A stretch of 64,000 nucleotides of DNA from assembly GCA_934169575.1 (NCBI GenBank), contig CAKPOA010000005.1, positions 1 to 64,000 of the forward strand. Reading direction: 5' to 3'. Positions 16,761 through 25,745 of the stretch are shown here, in pieces. Each line of letters begins with the position of its first letter. The stretch's first letter is position 1. The notes under the pieces are model-generated. The model was not told the origin of the DNA. It did no database searches and saw only the letters and a list, made by a program, of their open reading frames with translations. The position numbers were made by a program, and so were the translations under genes. This DNA is from an uncultured Clostridia bacterium. Its GTDB lineage: Bacteria > Bacillota > Clostridia > TANB77 > CAG-508.

Positions 16761-18251
16761 TTAGTTATTTACTATATTTCTTGTTACAATAAAATTATAT
16801 AGTAATATTAATGCAATACCCCAAAACATTGTCATTCCAAATGTTACAAGTATTGACCATTTTGTAAAACAAAATATAATTGAAATAGCTAATGCAGGTA
16901 TTACTTTTGCAATCATATTTAAATATTTTTTATTATATGATTTTTTATCATCATTTTCTGTTTTTAGTAAATTTATATTAAATACATAATTTAATCCTAG
17001 AGCAATAATTATTGCAACAATACTTTCTATAGATATTTGAACATTTGTATATCTTAATATTAATGAATAAACTGCTACTAAACCGATAAAGCATATTGCT
17101 GATATAAATCCTTTTGATTTATATTTTATTATCATATATATTAATAAAATTCCAAATATAACTAATAAACTAATTATTACTTTATTTATAATATCACTTG
17201 AAATATCTGTTGTTACATATTTGTTTTCATTTAATGTATAAGAAATTGGTAAAGCTCCATTGTCTAATAATATAGCAACTTTTGAAGCAGAGTTAAAATA
17301 ATCAGATATTTTTGAATTATCTGTAGTTGCAGAATTCATTGTCAAATCAATTTTACCATCTTTCATTGGCTCATCAAAACTTGTTGATAATATTTTACTT
17401 CCTGAAATCATAAGATCAATTTTACTTTGTTCTTTCTTGTTATCTTCACTTGAGCTTTCTTCATCACTTTTATTTGTTTCGTCTGTAGTATTTTCATCTT
17501 CAGTTGTATTTGTATCTTCTGTAGTATTTTCATCTTCAGTTGTATTTGTATTTTCAGTTGTGTTTGTATTTTCTTCTGAAGATGTATCTTCACTACTCTC
17601 TTTTAATGTTGCATATTTATTTGTACTTAAATCTTCTAATATTTTTGTTCCTTCTTTATTTAATTGTATTTCTAAGAAAACAACAGTACCATTTTTTGTT
17701 TGGTTATACATTACTTTTGCAGATTTCAAATGGCTATTGTCAATATATACTGTTCCATCATTTGAATCTTTAATTTGAAAATCTCCAACTTCTTTTATAT
17801 TACTAACTATATTATCGGCTTTCTCATCTTCAGGCACTTGAAGATAAACTTTTCCACTTTGCTTATCTACACTAATATTATACTCTTCAACACCTAATCC
17901 TGCTAATCTTTTTTCAAATATTTTTTGAACTTTATCAAAATTCTCTTCATTCAATATATCATCACTATTAACTTTTTCCTCAGATTTTGTATATTTATTG
18001 CTTTCAATTGTTGAATCATCAATAGAATCTGTATTACCAACAACATTGCCACTTTCATCTAAAACTTTTGTAGCATTACTTACATCAAATGTAATTTCTC
18101 TATATCCAGTTAAATCTTTACTTTTTGCATAATCTTTTACTACATTTTCCATTTTATTTAATTTTTGGTTATATATTCCTACAAAAGATATTAAACATAT
18201 TGTAATTATTGCTAAAATTTTTGTAACTAATTTTAATTTTTTATATTTCAT
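16761..18251 (-). CDS. Divergent SecD-like protein with acidic repeat insert
   Basis: The protein has 496 residues. One N-terminal helix (9-27) is followed by a large external region with the SecD-type P1 segment FEKRLAGLGVEEYNISVD, the piece GDFQIKDSNDGTVYID and a segment near 290 (ISGSKILSTSFD). Five C-terminal membrane helices lie from about 355 to 490, which gives SecD topology. A Thr/Asn/Glu/Asp/Ser-rich insert of about 60 residues (about 215-275), partly made of 12-residue repeats, interrupts the external region. The conserved SecD start motif and the helix 4 family motif are not recognisable. It overlaps the upstream glycosyltransferase gene by 11 bases and precedes the SecF-like gene. 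Confidence 0.65.
   Translation of the reverse strand: MKYKKLKLVTKILAIITICLISFVGIYNQKLNKMENVVKDYAKSKDLTGYREITFDVSNATKVLDESGNVVGNTDSIDDSTIESNKYTKSEEKVNSDDILNEENFDKVQKIFEKRLAGLGVEEYNISVDKQSGKVYLQVPEDEKADNIVSNIKEVGDFQIKDSNDGTVYIDNSHLKSAKVMYNQTKNGTVVFLEIQLNKEGTKILEDLSTNKYATLKESSEDTSSEENTNTTENTNTTEDENTTEDTNTTEDENTTDETNKSDEESSSEDNKKEQSKIDLMISGSKILSTSFDEPMKDGKIDLTMNSATTDNSKISDYFNSASKVAILLDNGALPISYTLNENKYVTTDISSDIINKVIISLLVIFGILLIYMIIKYKSKGFISAICFIGLVAVYSLILRYTNVQISIESIVAIIIALGLNYVFNINLLKTENDDKKSYNKKYLNMIAKVIPALAISIIFCFTKWSILVTFGMTMFWGIALILLYNFIVTRNIVNN
17482..17575. repeat. 36-base tandem repeat inside the SecD-like gene
   Basis: Units starting at 17482 and 17518 are near-identical over 33-36 bases, and a third, partial unit follows. 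The period of 36 bases preserves the frame and encodes repeats of the type NTTEDTNTTEDE. Copy number may vary between strains by slippage. Confidence 0.8.
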
Positions 18252-19326
18252 TTCTATATTCCTTTCTTGACAAAATACTCTCTAAAGTATTTTCTACATT
18301 TTTATTATATTCTCGGACATTAAACGGATTTCTTATGTAATAACCATTATTTATAAATTTCTCCATTGATTTATAAATTCCCTCAATATTTTTAGTTGTA
18401 ACTATACCTCTACCATTTTGAATATCTTCAAAATCAGAAATATTTGTAGTTATTATAGGTTTATTTAAAATATAGCTTTCTAAAAATACCACTGGATATC
18501 CCTCATAATCCGAAGAAAGTACTACACAATTTGAAATTTTGTAATATGGATATGGATTTTCTTTTTTTCCAACAAAAATAATTTTATCTTGCAAATTATT
18601 TTTGTTAACAATTTTTTTATATTTTTTTGTATCTTTACCATCACCCACAAAAATAATTCTAAATTCATAATTTCTATTTTTTAGTTTTTTTGCAGCTCCT
18701 ATAATTCTTGTTAATTTTTTTTGTTTTTCATCATGTCTTCCCACATTTAAAAAAGTAACAATATTGGGATCATATTTAAGATTTATTTTTTCCTCAGATT
18801 GTTTGTATATTTTGTTATAATTAATCAAATTATTACAATAATAAGTATTTTTCTGTTCAGGAAATACACTTAAAAAAGTTTTTTGAGCTTGTTTTGAAAC
18901 AAATACAATTTTAGAAAAATAATCATAATATAATTTCTCAAAAAATTCTTTTACTTTTGATTTATTTCCATCAAATAAACTTAAATAATCTGCATGGCAC
19001 CATAAAATAGAATTTTTAGATGCCATTCTTGCAACAAAAGAACCAGATTTTAAATATGTTGCAAATGATATTGATGTATCAAATTTATTATAATATTTAA
19101 ATAAAAAACCTAATCTATTAAACAAATTTACAATTTTAAACCTGCTGGGTGTATAGCAAACAATTTTGACTTTATCACTTATTTCATCTAAAAGCTCTCC
19201 TTTTTTTTCTTCAAGAATTAATGTAACATCATAATTATTTGCTATAAGATAATTGATTAAGTTAATCAATGCTTTTTCTATCCCACCTATTTTTAAATCT
19301 CTTGCTGAAAGTAAAATTTTATTCAC
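18241..19326 (-). CDS. Family 4-type glycosyltransferase
   Basis: The product is 361 residues with a GT-B fold. The N-terminal domain starts ILLSARDLKIGGIEKALINLINYL, typical of retaining GT4 enzymes. The C-terminal nucleotide-sugar domain has NVGRHDEKQKKLTRIIGAAKKL and the SSDYEGYPVVFLESYILNKPIITT segment holding the E-x7-E-like motif. The nearest kin are capsule or exopolysaccharide transferases; donor and acceptor are unknown. It lies 50 bases downstream of galE, which would supply UDP-galactose or UDP-GalNAc, so surface glycan synthesis is plausible. Confidence 0.85.
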   Translation of the reverse strand: MNKILLSARDLKIGGIEKALINLINYLIANNYDVTLILEEKKGELLDEISDKVKIVCYTPSRFKIVNLFNRLGFLFKYYNKFDTSISFATYLKSGSFVARMASKNSILWCHADYLSLFDGNKSKVKEFFEKLYYDYFSKIVFVSKQAQKTFLSVFPEQKNTYYCNNLINYNKIYKQSEEKINLKYDPNIVTFLNVGRHDEKQKKLTRIIGAAKKLKNRNYEFRIIFVGDGKDTKKYKKIVNKNNLQDKIIFVGKKENPYPYYKISNCVVLSSDYEGYPVVFLESYILNKPIITTNISDFEDIQNGRGIVTTKNIEGIYKSMEKFINNGYYIRNPFNVREYNKNVENTLESILSRKEYRNEI

Positions 19327-19376
19327 ATCTATCCCTTTAATATATCATATTTAGATTTTAGGAGCAATCTATAAAC

Positions 19377-20396
19377 CTATCTTTTTAGTTTATTCATTTG
19401 TTCAACATAATTCCATGAATCACGACACATATCTTCTAATGTTTTTTCTGCAACCCATCCTAATTCTTCTTTAGCCTTTGTTGGATCTGCAAAACATATT
19501 GCCAAATCTCCAGGTCTTCTACCTACAATTTCATATGGTACATCTATATTATTTACTTCTTCAAATGCTTTTACTATTTCAAGAACAGTATATGGTGTTC
19601 CAGTTCCAAGATTATATATATATATGCCAGATTTTTCCTTTTCTAATTTTTCTAATGCTTTTAAATGTCCTTTTGCTAAATCTACAACATGTATATAATC
19701 TCTAGCACCTGTACCATCTTTTGTACCTTCATAATCATTTCCAAAAACATTAAGATGATCTAATTCTCTATTTGCAACTTTCATTATATATGGCATTAAA
19801 TTATTAGGTATTCCTTGTGGTTCTTCTCCAATTAATCCACTTTCATGTGCACCAATAGGATTAAAATATCTCAAAATTGCTATATTCCATTCATTATCTG
19901 CTTTATAAACATCTTCTAATATAACTTCAATCATTGATTTAGTTGTTCCATATGGATTAGTAGTTTCTCCTCTTTTCATATTTTCTGTATATTGATAACT
20001 ATCTTGTATTCCATAAATTGTAGCTGATGAACTAAATACAAATTTTTTGACATTATATTTTTCCATAGTTTGTAATAGAACAATTAATCCTGAAACATTA
20101 TTATAATAATATTTCAAAGGTAATTTAGAAGATTCTCCAACAGCTTTAAATCCTGCAAAATTCATTACAACATCAATTTTATTTTCTTCAAAAACCTTTT
20201 CAAGCTTTTGCCTTTCTAAATAATTTATTTCATAAAATTTAAAATCTTTACCTGTTATTTTTTTTATTCTTTCTAAAACATCTGGTTTACTATTTGAAAA
20301 ATCATCAATTATTACAACATCTTTTCCAGAATTTAAAAGTTCCACAACAGTATGACTTCCTATATATCCTGCCCCTCCAGTTACTAATATTGACAT
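19377..20396 (-). CDS. galE: UDP-glucose 4-epimerase GalE
   Basis: GalE interconverts UDP-glucose and UDP-galactose (some members also the N-acetyl forms) using bound NAD. The product is 339 residues. It has the Rossmann motif TGGAGYIGSHT, the catalytic Ser in SSSATIYG, and the YxxxK dyad in NPYGTTKSM. The C-terminal GRRPGDLAICFADPTKA is typical. It follows gatB by 16 bases and precedes the glycosyltransferase gene, linking the tRNA transamidation genes to a small surface-sugar unit on one transcript. Confidence 0.95.
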   Translation of the reverse strand: MSILVTGGAGYIGSHTVVELLNSGKDVVIIDDFSNSKPDVLERIKKITGKDFKFYEINYLERQKLEKVFEENKIDVVMNFAGFKAVGESSKLPLKYYYNNVSGLIVLLQTMEKYNVKKFVFSSSATIYGIQDSYQYTENMKRGETTNPYGTTKSMIEVILEDVYKADNEWNIAILRYFNPIGAHESGLIGEEPQGIPNNLMPYIMKVANRELDHLNVFGNDYEGTKDGTGARDYIHVVDLAKGHLKALEKLEKEKSGIYIYNLGTGTPYTVLEIVKAFEEVNNIDVPYEIVGRRPGDLAICFADPTKAKEELGWVAEKTLEDMCRDSWNYVEQMNKLKR

Positions 20397-20412
20397 AAAG
20401 TTACCACCTTTC

Positions 20413-21852
20413 TTATTTTTTTAGTTCCTTAATAAATAATTTATTTAATAATTGAGGATTAGCTTTTCCTTTTGTAGCTTTCATAGCTTGACCTACTAAA
20501 AATCCTAATGCTTTTTCTTTTCCTGCTTTAAAATCAGCTACAGATTGAGGATTTGCATTTAATATTTGAATAACAACTTCTTTTATAGCACTTTCATCAG
20601 AAATTTGAGCCCAACCTTTTTCTTTAACAATATCTTCTGGTTCTCTTGGATTTTCAAACAATTCCTCAATAACCTTTTTTCCAATACTTGAACTAATTGT
20701 GCCTTTATCAATAATCATTACTAAATGTGCTAATTGTTCAGCAGTAAAAGGTATTTGAGATGGTTCTATCTCTTTTTCATTTAAAATTCTTGATATATCA
20801 GAAATTATCCAATTACTTACAGCTTTATAGTTTCCACATATTTCAGATGCTTTTTCAAATAAATCTGATAAGAATTTTGATGCAACTATAATTTTTGTAT
20901 CTTTTTCACTTAATTTATATTTGTTTAAATATCTTTCTCTTCTACTTTCTGGTAATTCTGGCAAATTATTTTTTATATTTTCAATATATTCATCAGGCAA
21001 TTTTATTGCAACTAAATCTGGTTCTGGGAAATATCTGTAATCTTGAGCATCTTCTTTATCTCTCATAACAAATGTCTTTCCAGATACATCATCCCATCTT
21101 AAAGATTCTTGTTCTACTTGTTTACCATCTTCTATTAAATCAATTTGTCTATCTATTTCATATTCAATTCCTCTTGTGATACTTCTAAAAGAGTTCATAT
21201 TTTTCATTTCTGTACGTGTACCAAGTTTTGTATCATCAACTTTTTTTACAGAAACATTGACATCTGCTCTAAATGATCCTTCTTGCATTTTGCAATCAGA
21301 AACTTCTATATATTCTAATATAGATTTTAATTTTCTTAAATATGCTTCAACTTCTTCACTTGATGATAAATCTGGTTCAGAAACAATTTCTATAAGTGGT
21401 ACACCAGCTCTGTTTAAATCAACTAAACTTCCTCCTCCAAAATCATCATGATTTAATTTTCCAGCATCTTCTTCAATGTGAATTCTTAAAATTCTTATTT
21501 TCTTTTTACCATTTTTTGTATCTATTTCAATATATCCATGTTCACATAAAGGTTTATCAAACTGAGATATTTGATATGATTTTGGTAAATCTGGATAATA
21601 ATAATTTTTTCTATCATTTTTACTATTTTTAGAAATTGTACAATTTGTAGCCAATCCAGCTTTTACTGCATATTCAACCACTTTCTCATTTAAAACTGGT
21701 AATGTACCTGGCATTGCCATACAAATTGGACAAGTATTTGTATTTGGTGCTGCTCCAAATGTTGTTGGACAACTACAAAATATTTTTGTTTTTGTAGATA
21801 ATTCTGCGTGTACTTCAAGTCCTATTACTGATTCATATTTTTCTCTTGACAT
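20413..21852 (-). CDS. gatB: Asp/Glu-tRNA amidotransferase subunit B
   Basis: GatB binds misacylated Asp-tRNA(Asn) or Glu-tRNA(Gln) and activates the acyl group with ATP before amidation. The product is 479 residues. Signatures are VIGLEVHAELST, the zinc-binding Cys pairs in FCSCPT and NTCPICM, HIEEDAGKL, the cradle segment RADVNVSV, and the C-terminal YqeY-like tail domain ending GQAMKATKGKANPQLLN. It is third in the aspS-gatC-gatA-gatB run. Confidence 0.97.
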   Translation of the reverse strand: MSREKYESVIGLEVHAELSTKTKIFCSCPTTFGAAPNTNTCPICMAMPGTLPVLNEKVVEYAVKAGLATNCTISKNSKNDRKNYYYPDLPKSYQISQFDKPLCEHGYIEIDTKNGKKKIRILRIHIEEDAGKLNHDDFGGGSLVDLNRAGVPLIEIVSEPDLSSSEEVEAYLRKLKSILEYIEVSDCKMQEGSFRADVNVSVKKVDDTKLGTRTEMKNMNSFRSITRGIEYEIDRQIDLIEDGKQVEQESLRWDDVSGKTFVMRDKEDAQDYRYFPEPDLVAIKLPDEYIENIKNNLPELPESRRERYLNKYKLSEKDTKIIVASKFLSDLFEKASEICGNYKAVSNWIISDISRILNEKEIEPSQIPFTAEQLAHLVMIIDKGTISSSIGKKVIEELFENPREPEDIVKEKGWAQISDESAIKEVVIQILNANPQSVADFKAGKEKALGFLVGQAMKATKGKANPQLLNKLFIKELKK

Positions 21853-21870
21853 AATTTTTCCTTTCCGAAT

Positions 21871-23343
21871 TTATTTTTTAAATTCTGGTTTATATTTTTC
21901 TCTAAATTTAAATTCTTTTTCAAAAGCATAAGCTGTATTAAGAATTTTTTCTTCCTGAAATTTATTTCCAATAATTTGCATTCCAATTGGCATTCCATCA
22001 CTATCAACACCACAAGGAATAGATATGCCTGGAAGTCCTGCAATATTTACAGAAACTGTACAAATATCTGCTAAATACATTTCTAAAGGATTTCCTGATT
22101 TTTCTCCTATTCCAAATGCAACAGTTGGTGAAGTTGGAACAAGAATAACATCATATTTTTCAAATCCTTTATTAAATTCATTTACAACCATTGTACGAAC
22201 TTGTTGAGCTTTTTTGTAATATGCATCATAATAACCAGATGATAATACATAAGTACCAAGAATAATTCTTCTTTTTACTTCATCTCCAAATCCTTCGCTT
22301 CTAGATTTTTTATATAACTCTTTTAAATTTTTATATTCTTTTGCTCTATAAGTATATCTTATACCATCAAATCTTCCAAGGTTTGAACTTGCTTCAGCAC
22401 ATGCAATTATATAATAAGTTGCTAATGAATATTTTGCAACATCTAACGAAAATTCTTCAACCTCTGCCCCTAAATTTTTATAAACTTCAATTGCATTTTC
22501 TAAAGATTTTTTCACCTCTGGATTTATTCCTTCTCCAAAAAATTCTTTAGCAATTCCAATTTTTATTCCTTTTACATTTCCATTAAGTACTGATACATAA
22601 TCTTTTTTAGGAACATTTGCAGATGTAGTATCTTTTTTATCATGACCTGCTATTAAATTTAATAACATAGCAGCATCTTTTACATCTTTAGTTATTGGTC
22701 CTATTTGGTCAAGTGATGATGCAAATGCAACTAAACCATATCTTGAAACTAAACCATATGTTGGTTTTAATCCAACTACACCACAAAAACTTGCAGGTTG
22801 TCTAATTGATCCACCAGTATCACTTCCTAATGCCCATGGTACCATATTACTTGCAACAGCAGCTGCACTTCCTCCAGAAGATCCTCCAGGAACTTTAGAT
22901 AAATTCCATGGGTTTCTAGTTTTCTTAAAATATGATGTTTCTGTAGAACCACCCATTGCAAATTCATCCATATTTAATTTTCCCAAATTAATAATATTTT
23001 CATTATTTAATTTTTCAATAACTGTAGCATTATATGGTGATATAAAATTTTCAAGCATTTTTGAACTGCATGTTGTTTTGGTTCCTTTTGTGCAAATATT
23101 ATCTTTTATACCTATTGGTATACCTGCAAACTCACCTTTTAATTCACCATTTTTCAATTTTTCTTCTATCTCTTCGGCTTTTTTTTGTGCTTCATCTGTA
23201 AATGTTGTAATAAAAGCTTGAACCTCAGGTTCTTTTTCATTTATTCTATTTATATATGCTTCATTTATCTGTTTGATTGTAATTTCTTTATTTGCCAATT
23301 TTTCTTGTAATTCATGTACAGTTAAATCTGTTAAATCGCCCAT
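21871..23343 (-). CDS. gatA: Asp/Glu-tRNA amidotransferase subunit A
   Basis: GatA is the glutaminase subunit, which releases ammonia for GatB. The product is 490 residues of the amidase-signature family. The Ser-cisSer-Lys triad is visible as Lys in [11 protein letters not shown], the cis-Ser in [14 protein letters not shown] and the nucleophile Ser in [25 protein letters not shown] precedes the ATG. GatC is 15 bases upstream and GatB follows by 18. Confidence 0.97.
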   Translation of the reverse strand: MGDLTDLTVHELQEKLANKEITIKQINEAYINRINEKEPEVQAFITTFTDEAQKKAEEIEEKLKNGELKGEFAGIPIGIKDNICTKGTKTTCSSKMLENFISPYNATVIEKLNNENIINLGKLNMDEFAMGGSTETSYFKKTRNPWNLSKVPGGSSGGSAAAVASNMVPWALGSDTGGSIRQPASFCGVVGLKPTYGLVSRYGLVAFASSLDQIGPITKDVKDAAMLLNLIAGHDKKDTTSANVPKKDYVSVLNGNVKGIKIGIAKEFFGEGINPEVKKSLENAIEVYKNLGAEVEEFSLDVAKYSLATYYIIACAEASSNLGRFDGIRYTYRAKEYKNLKELYKKSRSEGFGDEVKRRIILGTYVLSSGYYDAYYKKAQQVRTMVVNEFNKGFEKYDVILVPTSPTVAFGIGEKSGNPLEMYLADICTVSVNIAGLPGISIPCGVDSDGMPIGMQIIGNKFQEEKILNTAYAFEKEFKFREKYKPEFKK

Positions 23344-23358
23344 TTTTCTTCCTCCTTA

Positions 23359-23643
23359 TTATAAAACTTTTGGTATTTTAAACATATTTGATTCTTTACT
23401 TACAGCATTTTGTAATAAAGCTTCATTATCTTCAAATACTTCAACTTCATCTTTTCTAAATACATTTTTTGCTTCATTTGCACCAATTGTAACATCTAGA
23501 CCTTCTACAGGTGCATTATTTACAATATTTGCAAAATCTAAAATTTCTTCCAAATTTCCTAAATATTTATCTATTTCATTTTCTTTTAGTTCTAATTGCG
23601 CTAAATTTGCAATGTGTAATAGTTCTTCTTTACTTACTTTCAT
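23359..23643 (-). CDS. gatC: Asp/Glu-tRNA amidotransferase subunit C
   Basis: GatC is the small wrapping subunit that stabilises GatA-GatB. The product is 94 residues with the family N-terminus EELLHIANLAQLEL and the segment ILDFANIVNNAPVEGLDVT. I chose ATG 23643; an in-frame TTG at 23649 lies closer to AAAGGAAAG and cannot be excluded. It is the first gat gene, 36 bases after aspS. Confidence 0.93.
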   Translation of the reverse strand: MKVSKEELLHIANLAQLELKENEIDKYLGNLEEILDFANIVNNAPVEGLDVTIGANEAKNVFRKDEVEVFEDNEALLQNAVSKESNMFKIPKVL

Positions 23644-23679
23644 TTTCAATCACTTTCCTTTCTTTTTCAAATATGCCTT

Positions 23680-25437
23680 CTATTCTTTTTCAATACTAAT
23701 ATGAACTTCTCTTAATTGTTCTCTGCTAACACCACCAGGTGCTCCCATCATAACATCTTCAGCTCTACTATTTAATGGAAAAGCAATTACTTCACGAATT
23801 GTTTCTGCATTAGTTAAAATCATTAACATTCTATCAAAACCAGGTGCTATACCAGCATGTGGAGGAGCTCCAAATTGGAATGCATTAAATAATGCTCCAA
23901 ATTTTGTTTCAATATCTTGTTTTGTATATCCAACTTTTTCAAATGCTTTTATCATTATATCAATATCATGATTTCTTACAGCACCAGATGCAAGTTCTAT
24001 ACCATTACATACTATATCATATTGATAAGCTAAAATTTCTAATGGATTTTGATTTTCTAAAGCTTCCATTCCCCCTTGTGGCATTGAAAATGGATTATGC
24101 GAAAAGTCTATTTTTTCTTCATCATTTATTTCATACATTGGAAAATCAACAATCCAGCAAAATTCAACTCTATTTTCATCTATTAATCCTAATCTTTTAC
24201 CAAGTTCATCTCTAATTTGACCTGCAAGTCTTTCGACAACTCCAGGAACTTCTGCAATAAAGAATAAACAATCTCCAGGTTTTGAATTTGTTCTTTTAAG
24301 CATTTCAATTCTTGCATCATCTGGAATAAGTTTTGCAATTGGTCCTTGGAAACTTTCATCTTCCATAATTCTAAGCCATGCTAGTCCTTTTGCTTTCAAA
24401 TCTTTTATTGCATAATCTGTCATTCCTTCAAAGAAACTACGTGGTTGATCTGCAACATCATGTGTTGAAATTATTCTTACTATTTTTCCAGCAAATGCTC
24501 TTAAATCTATATTTTCAAAAACATCTGTTACATCTACTATTTCTAATGGATTTCTCAAATCTGGTTTATCTGTTCCATATTTTAACATAGCATCTCTATA
24601 TTTAATTCTTGGAAACGGATATTTTGTAACTTTTTTATCTGAAAATTTTGTAAATGTGTTATACATAACCGGCTCTATTACAGAAAAAACATCTTCTTGT
24701 GTTGCATATGCCATTTCCATATCTAATTGATAAAATTCACCAGGAGCTCTATCTGCTCTTGCATCTTCATCTCTAAAACATGGTGCAATTTGAAAATATT
24801 TATCAATTCCAGATACCATTAACAATTGTTTAAATTGTTGTGGTGCTTGAGGAAGAGCATAAAATTTTCCTTTATGAACCCTACTTGGTACTAAATAATC
24901 TCTAGCACCCTCTGGTGATGAACTTGTAAGTATTGGTGTCTGAACTTCTAAAAATCCTTGTTTTATCATTTCTTGTCTTAAAAACTGTAATACTTTAGCT
25001 CTTAATATTAAATTTTGTTTTAATTTATCACTTCTTAAATCTAAAAACCTATATTTTAATCTTAAATCTTCTCGGATATCTTGATTACTATTTACCTCAA
25101 ATGGTAAATTTTTTGTTCTTTTTCCTAAAATTTTTATTTCTTCAATAAAAATTTCAACTTTCCCTGTTTTTATTTTTAAATTTACTGTGTCTTCACTTCT
25201 TTTTCTAACTGTTCCATATACTGTTACAGATGATTCTAATGGAATATGTGATGCAAAATCCACATCTTCTGCATCAGCAGATGTTACAACTTGTGTAATT
25301 CCATACATATCTCTAATATCTAAAAATACCACTCCACCTAAATCACGAATTGTATCTACAAACCCAGCAATTCTAACTTTTTTTCCAACATCCTCTAAAC
25401 TTATTTCATCACATTTATGTGTTCTGTATTCTTCCAT
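23680..25437 (-). CDS. aspS: Aspartyl-tRNA synthetase
   Basis: A bacterial-type class IIb synthetase of 585 residues with the N-terminal OB anticodon-binding domain (about 1-105), motif 2 FRDEDARADRAPGEFYQLD, the GAD insertion domain, and motif 3 GIAPGFDRM. It lies directly upstream of gatCAB, so a non-discriminating enzyme that also charges tRNA(Asn) would make sense. However, the N-terminal segment reads RDLGG, with Leu where non-discriminating bacterial enzymes usually have His, so specificity is unresolved. Expression is controlled by the T-box leader at 25483-25700. Confidence 0.96.
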   Translation of the reverse strand: MEEYRTHKCDEISLEDVGKKVRIAGFVDTIRDLGGVVFLDIRDMYGITQVVTSADAEDVDFASHIPLESSVTVYGTVRKRSEDTVNLKIKTGKVEIFIEEIKILGKRTKNLPFEVNSNQDIREDLRLKYRFLDLRSDKLKQNLILRAKVLQFLRQEMIKQGFLEVQTPILTSSSPEGARDYLVPSRVHKGKFYALPQAPQQFKQLLMVSGIDKYFQIAPCFRDEDARADRAPGEFYQLDMEMAYATQEDVFSVIEPVMYNTFTKFSDKKVTKYPFPRIKYRDAMLKYGTDKPDLRNPLEIVDVTDVFENIDLRAFAGKIVRIISTHDVADQPRSFFEGMTDYAIKDLKAKGLAWLRIMEDESFQGPIAKLIPDDARIEMLKRTNSKPGDCLFFIAEVPGVVERLAGQIRDELGKRLGLIDENRVEFCWIVDFPMYEINDEEKIDFSHNPFSMPQGGMEALENQNPLEILAYQYDIVCNGIELASGAVRNHDIDIMIKAFEKVGYTKQDIETKFGALFNAFQFGAPPHAGIAPGFDRMLMILTNAETIREVIAFPLNSRAEDVMMGAPGGVSREQLREVHISIEKE

Positions 25438-25482
25438 TTTTACCCCCTAAAAATTATATTTTGCATATGGCTTTCAAAATAC

Positions 25483-25700
25483 AAAAAAAGCCCACTGCAT
25501 CAATGCAGGGACGAATATATATCCGCGGTGCCACCCTAACTTGAAAATTTTACATTCTAAAATTTTCCACTTTAAATCTATTTGCTCAAATGTGTTTCGA
25601 TTATTATGTTTTCTAAAAGGGTTTCCAGCCTCGACCCTTACTCTCTATTAGTAACCTTTAATATCTTTGCATTCTCATCGCATTTCTTATTTTATTATCT
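25483..25700 (-). promoter_or_regulatory. T-box riboswitch controlling aspS-gatCAB
   Basis: The minus strand carries the T-box core AGGGTGGCACCGCGG (25523-25537), a terminator hairpin with a T run (25483-25510), and a Stem I region with the AGAGAG bulge and GGCTGGAAA apical segment. A candidate specifier loop just before ACATTTGAGC reads GAAAC at 25594-25598, containing an Asn codon AAC (25594-25596) and a Glu codon GAA (25596-25598). No GAC Asp codon is present in the leader. Uncharged tRNA would stabilise the antiterminator and switch on the transamidation genes. T-box identity is firm; specifier choice is inference. Confidence 0.93.
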
Positions 25701-25705
25701 TTCCT

Positions 25706-25735
25706 ATTATAATACTTTTTTATTCACTTTGTCAA
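25706..25735 (-). promoter_or_regulatory. Promoter of the T-box leader
   Basis: TTGACA (25730-25735) and TATAAT (25706-25711) on the minus strand, both consensus, are separated by 18 bases. They lie directly before the T-box leader and inside the gap after the histidine kinase gene. Confidence 0.8.
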
Positions 25736-25745
25736 GGAATTTTCT

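Noticed and set aside
17408..17593. Overlapping reading frames of repeated Lys/Gln and Ser/Val residues within the SecD-like gene
   Set aside because: By-products of the 36-base tandem repeat in other frames.
16074..18251. Phage or ABC-type export proteins
   Set aside because: One helix, external domain and C-terminal helix bundle with adjacent gene order fits SecD-SecF better; no ATPase motifs.
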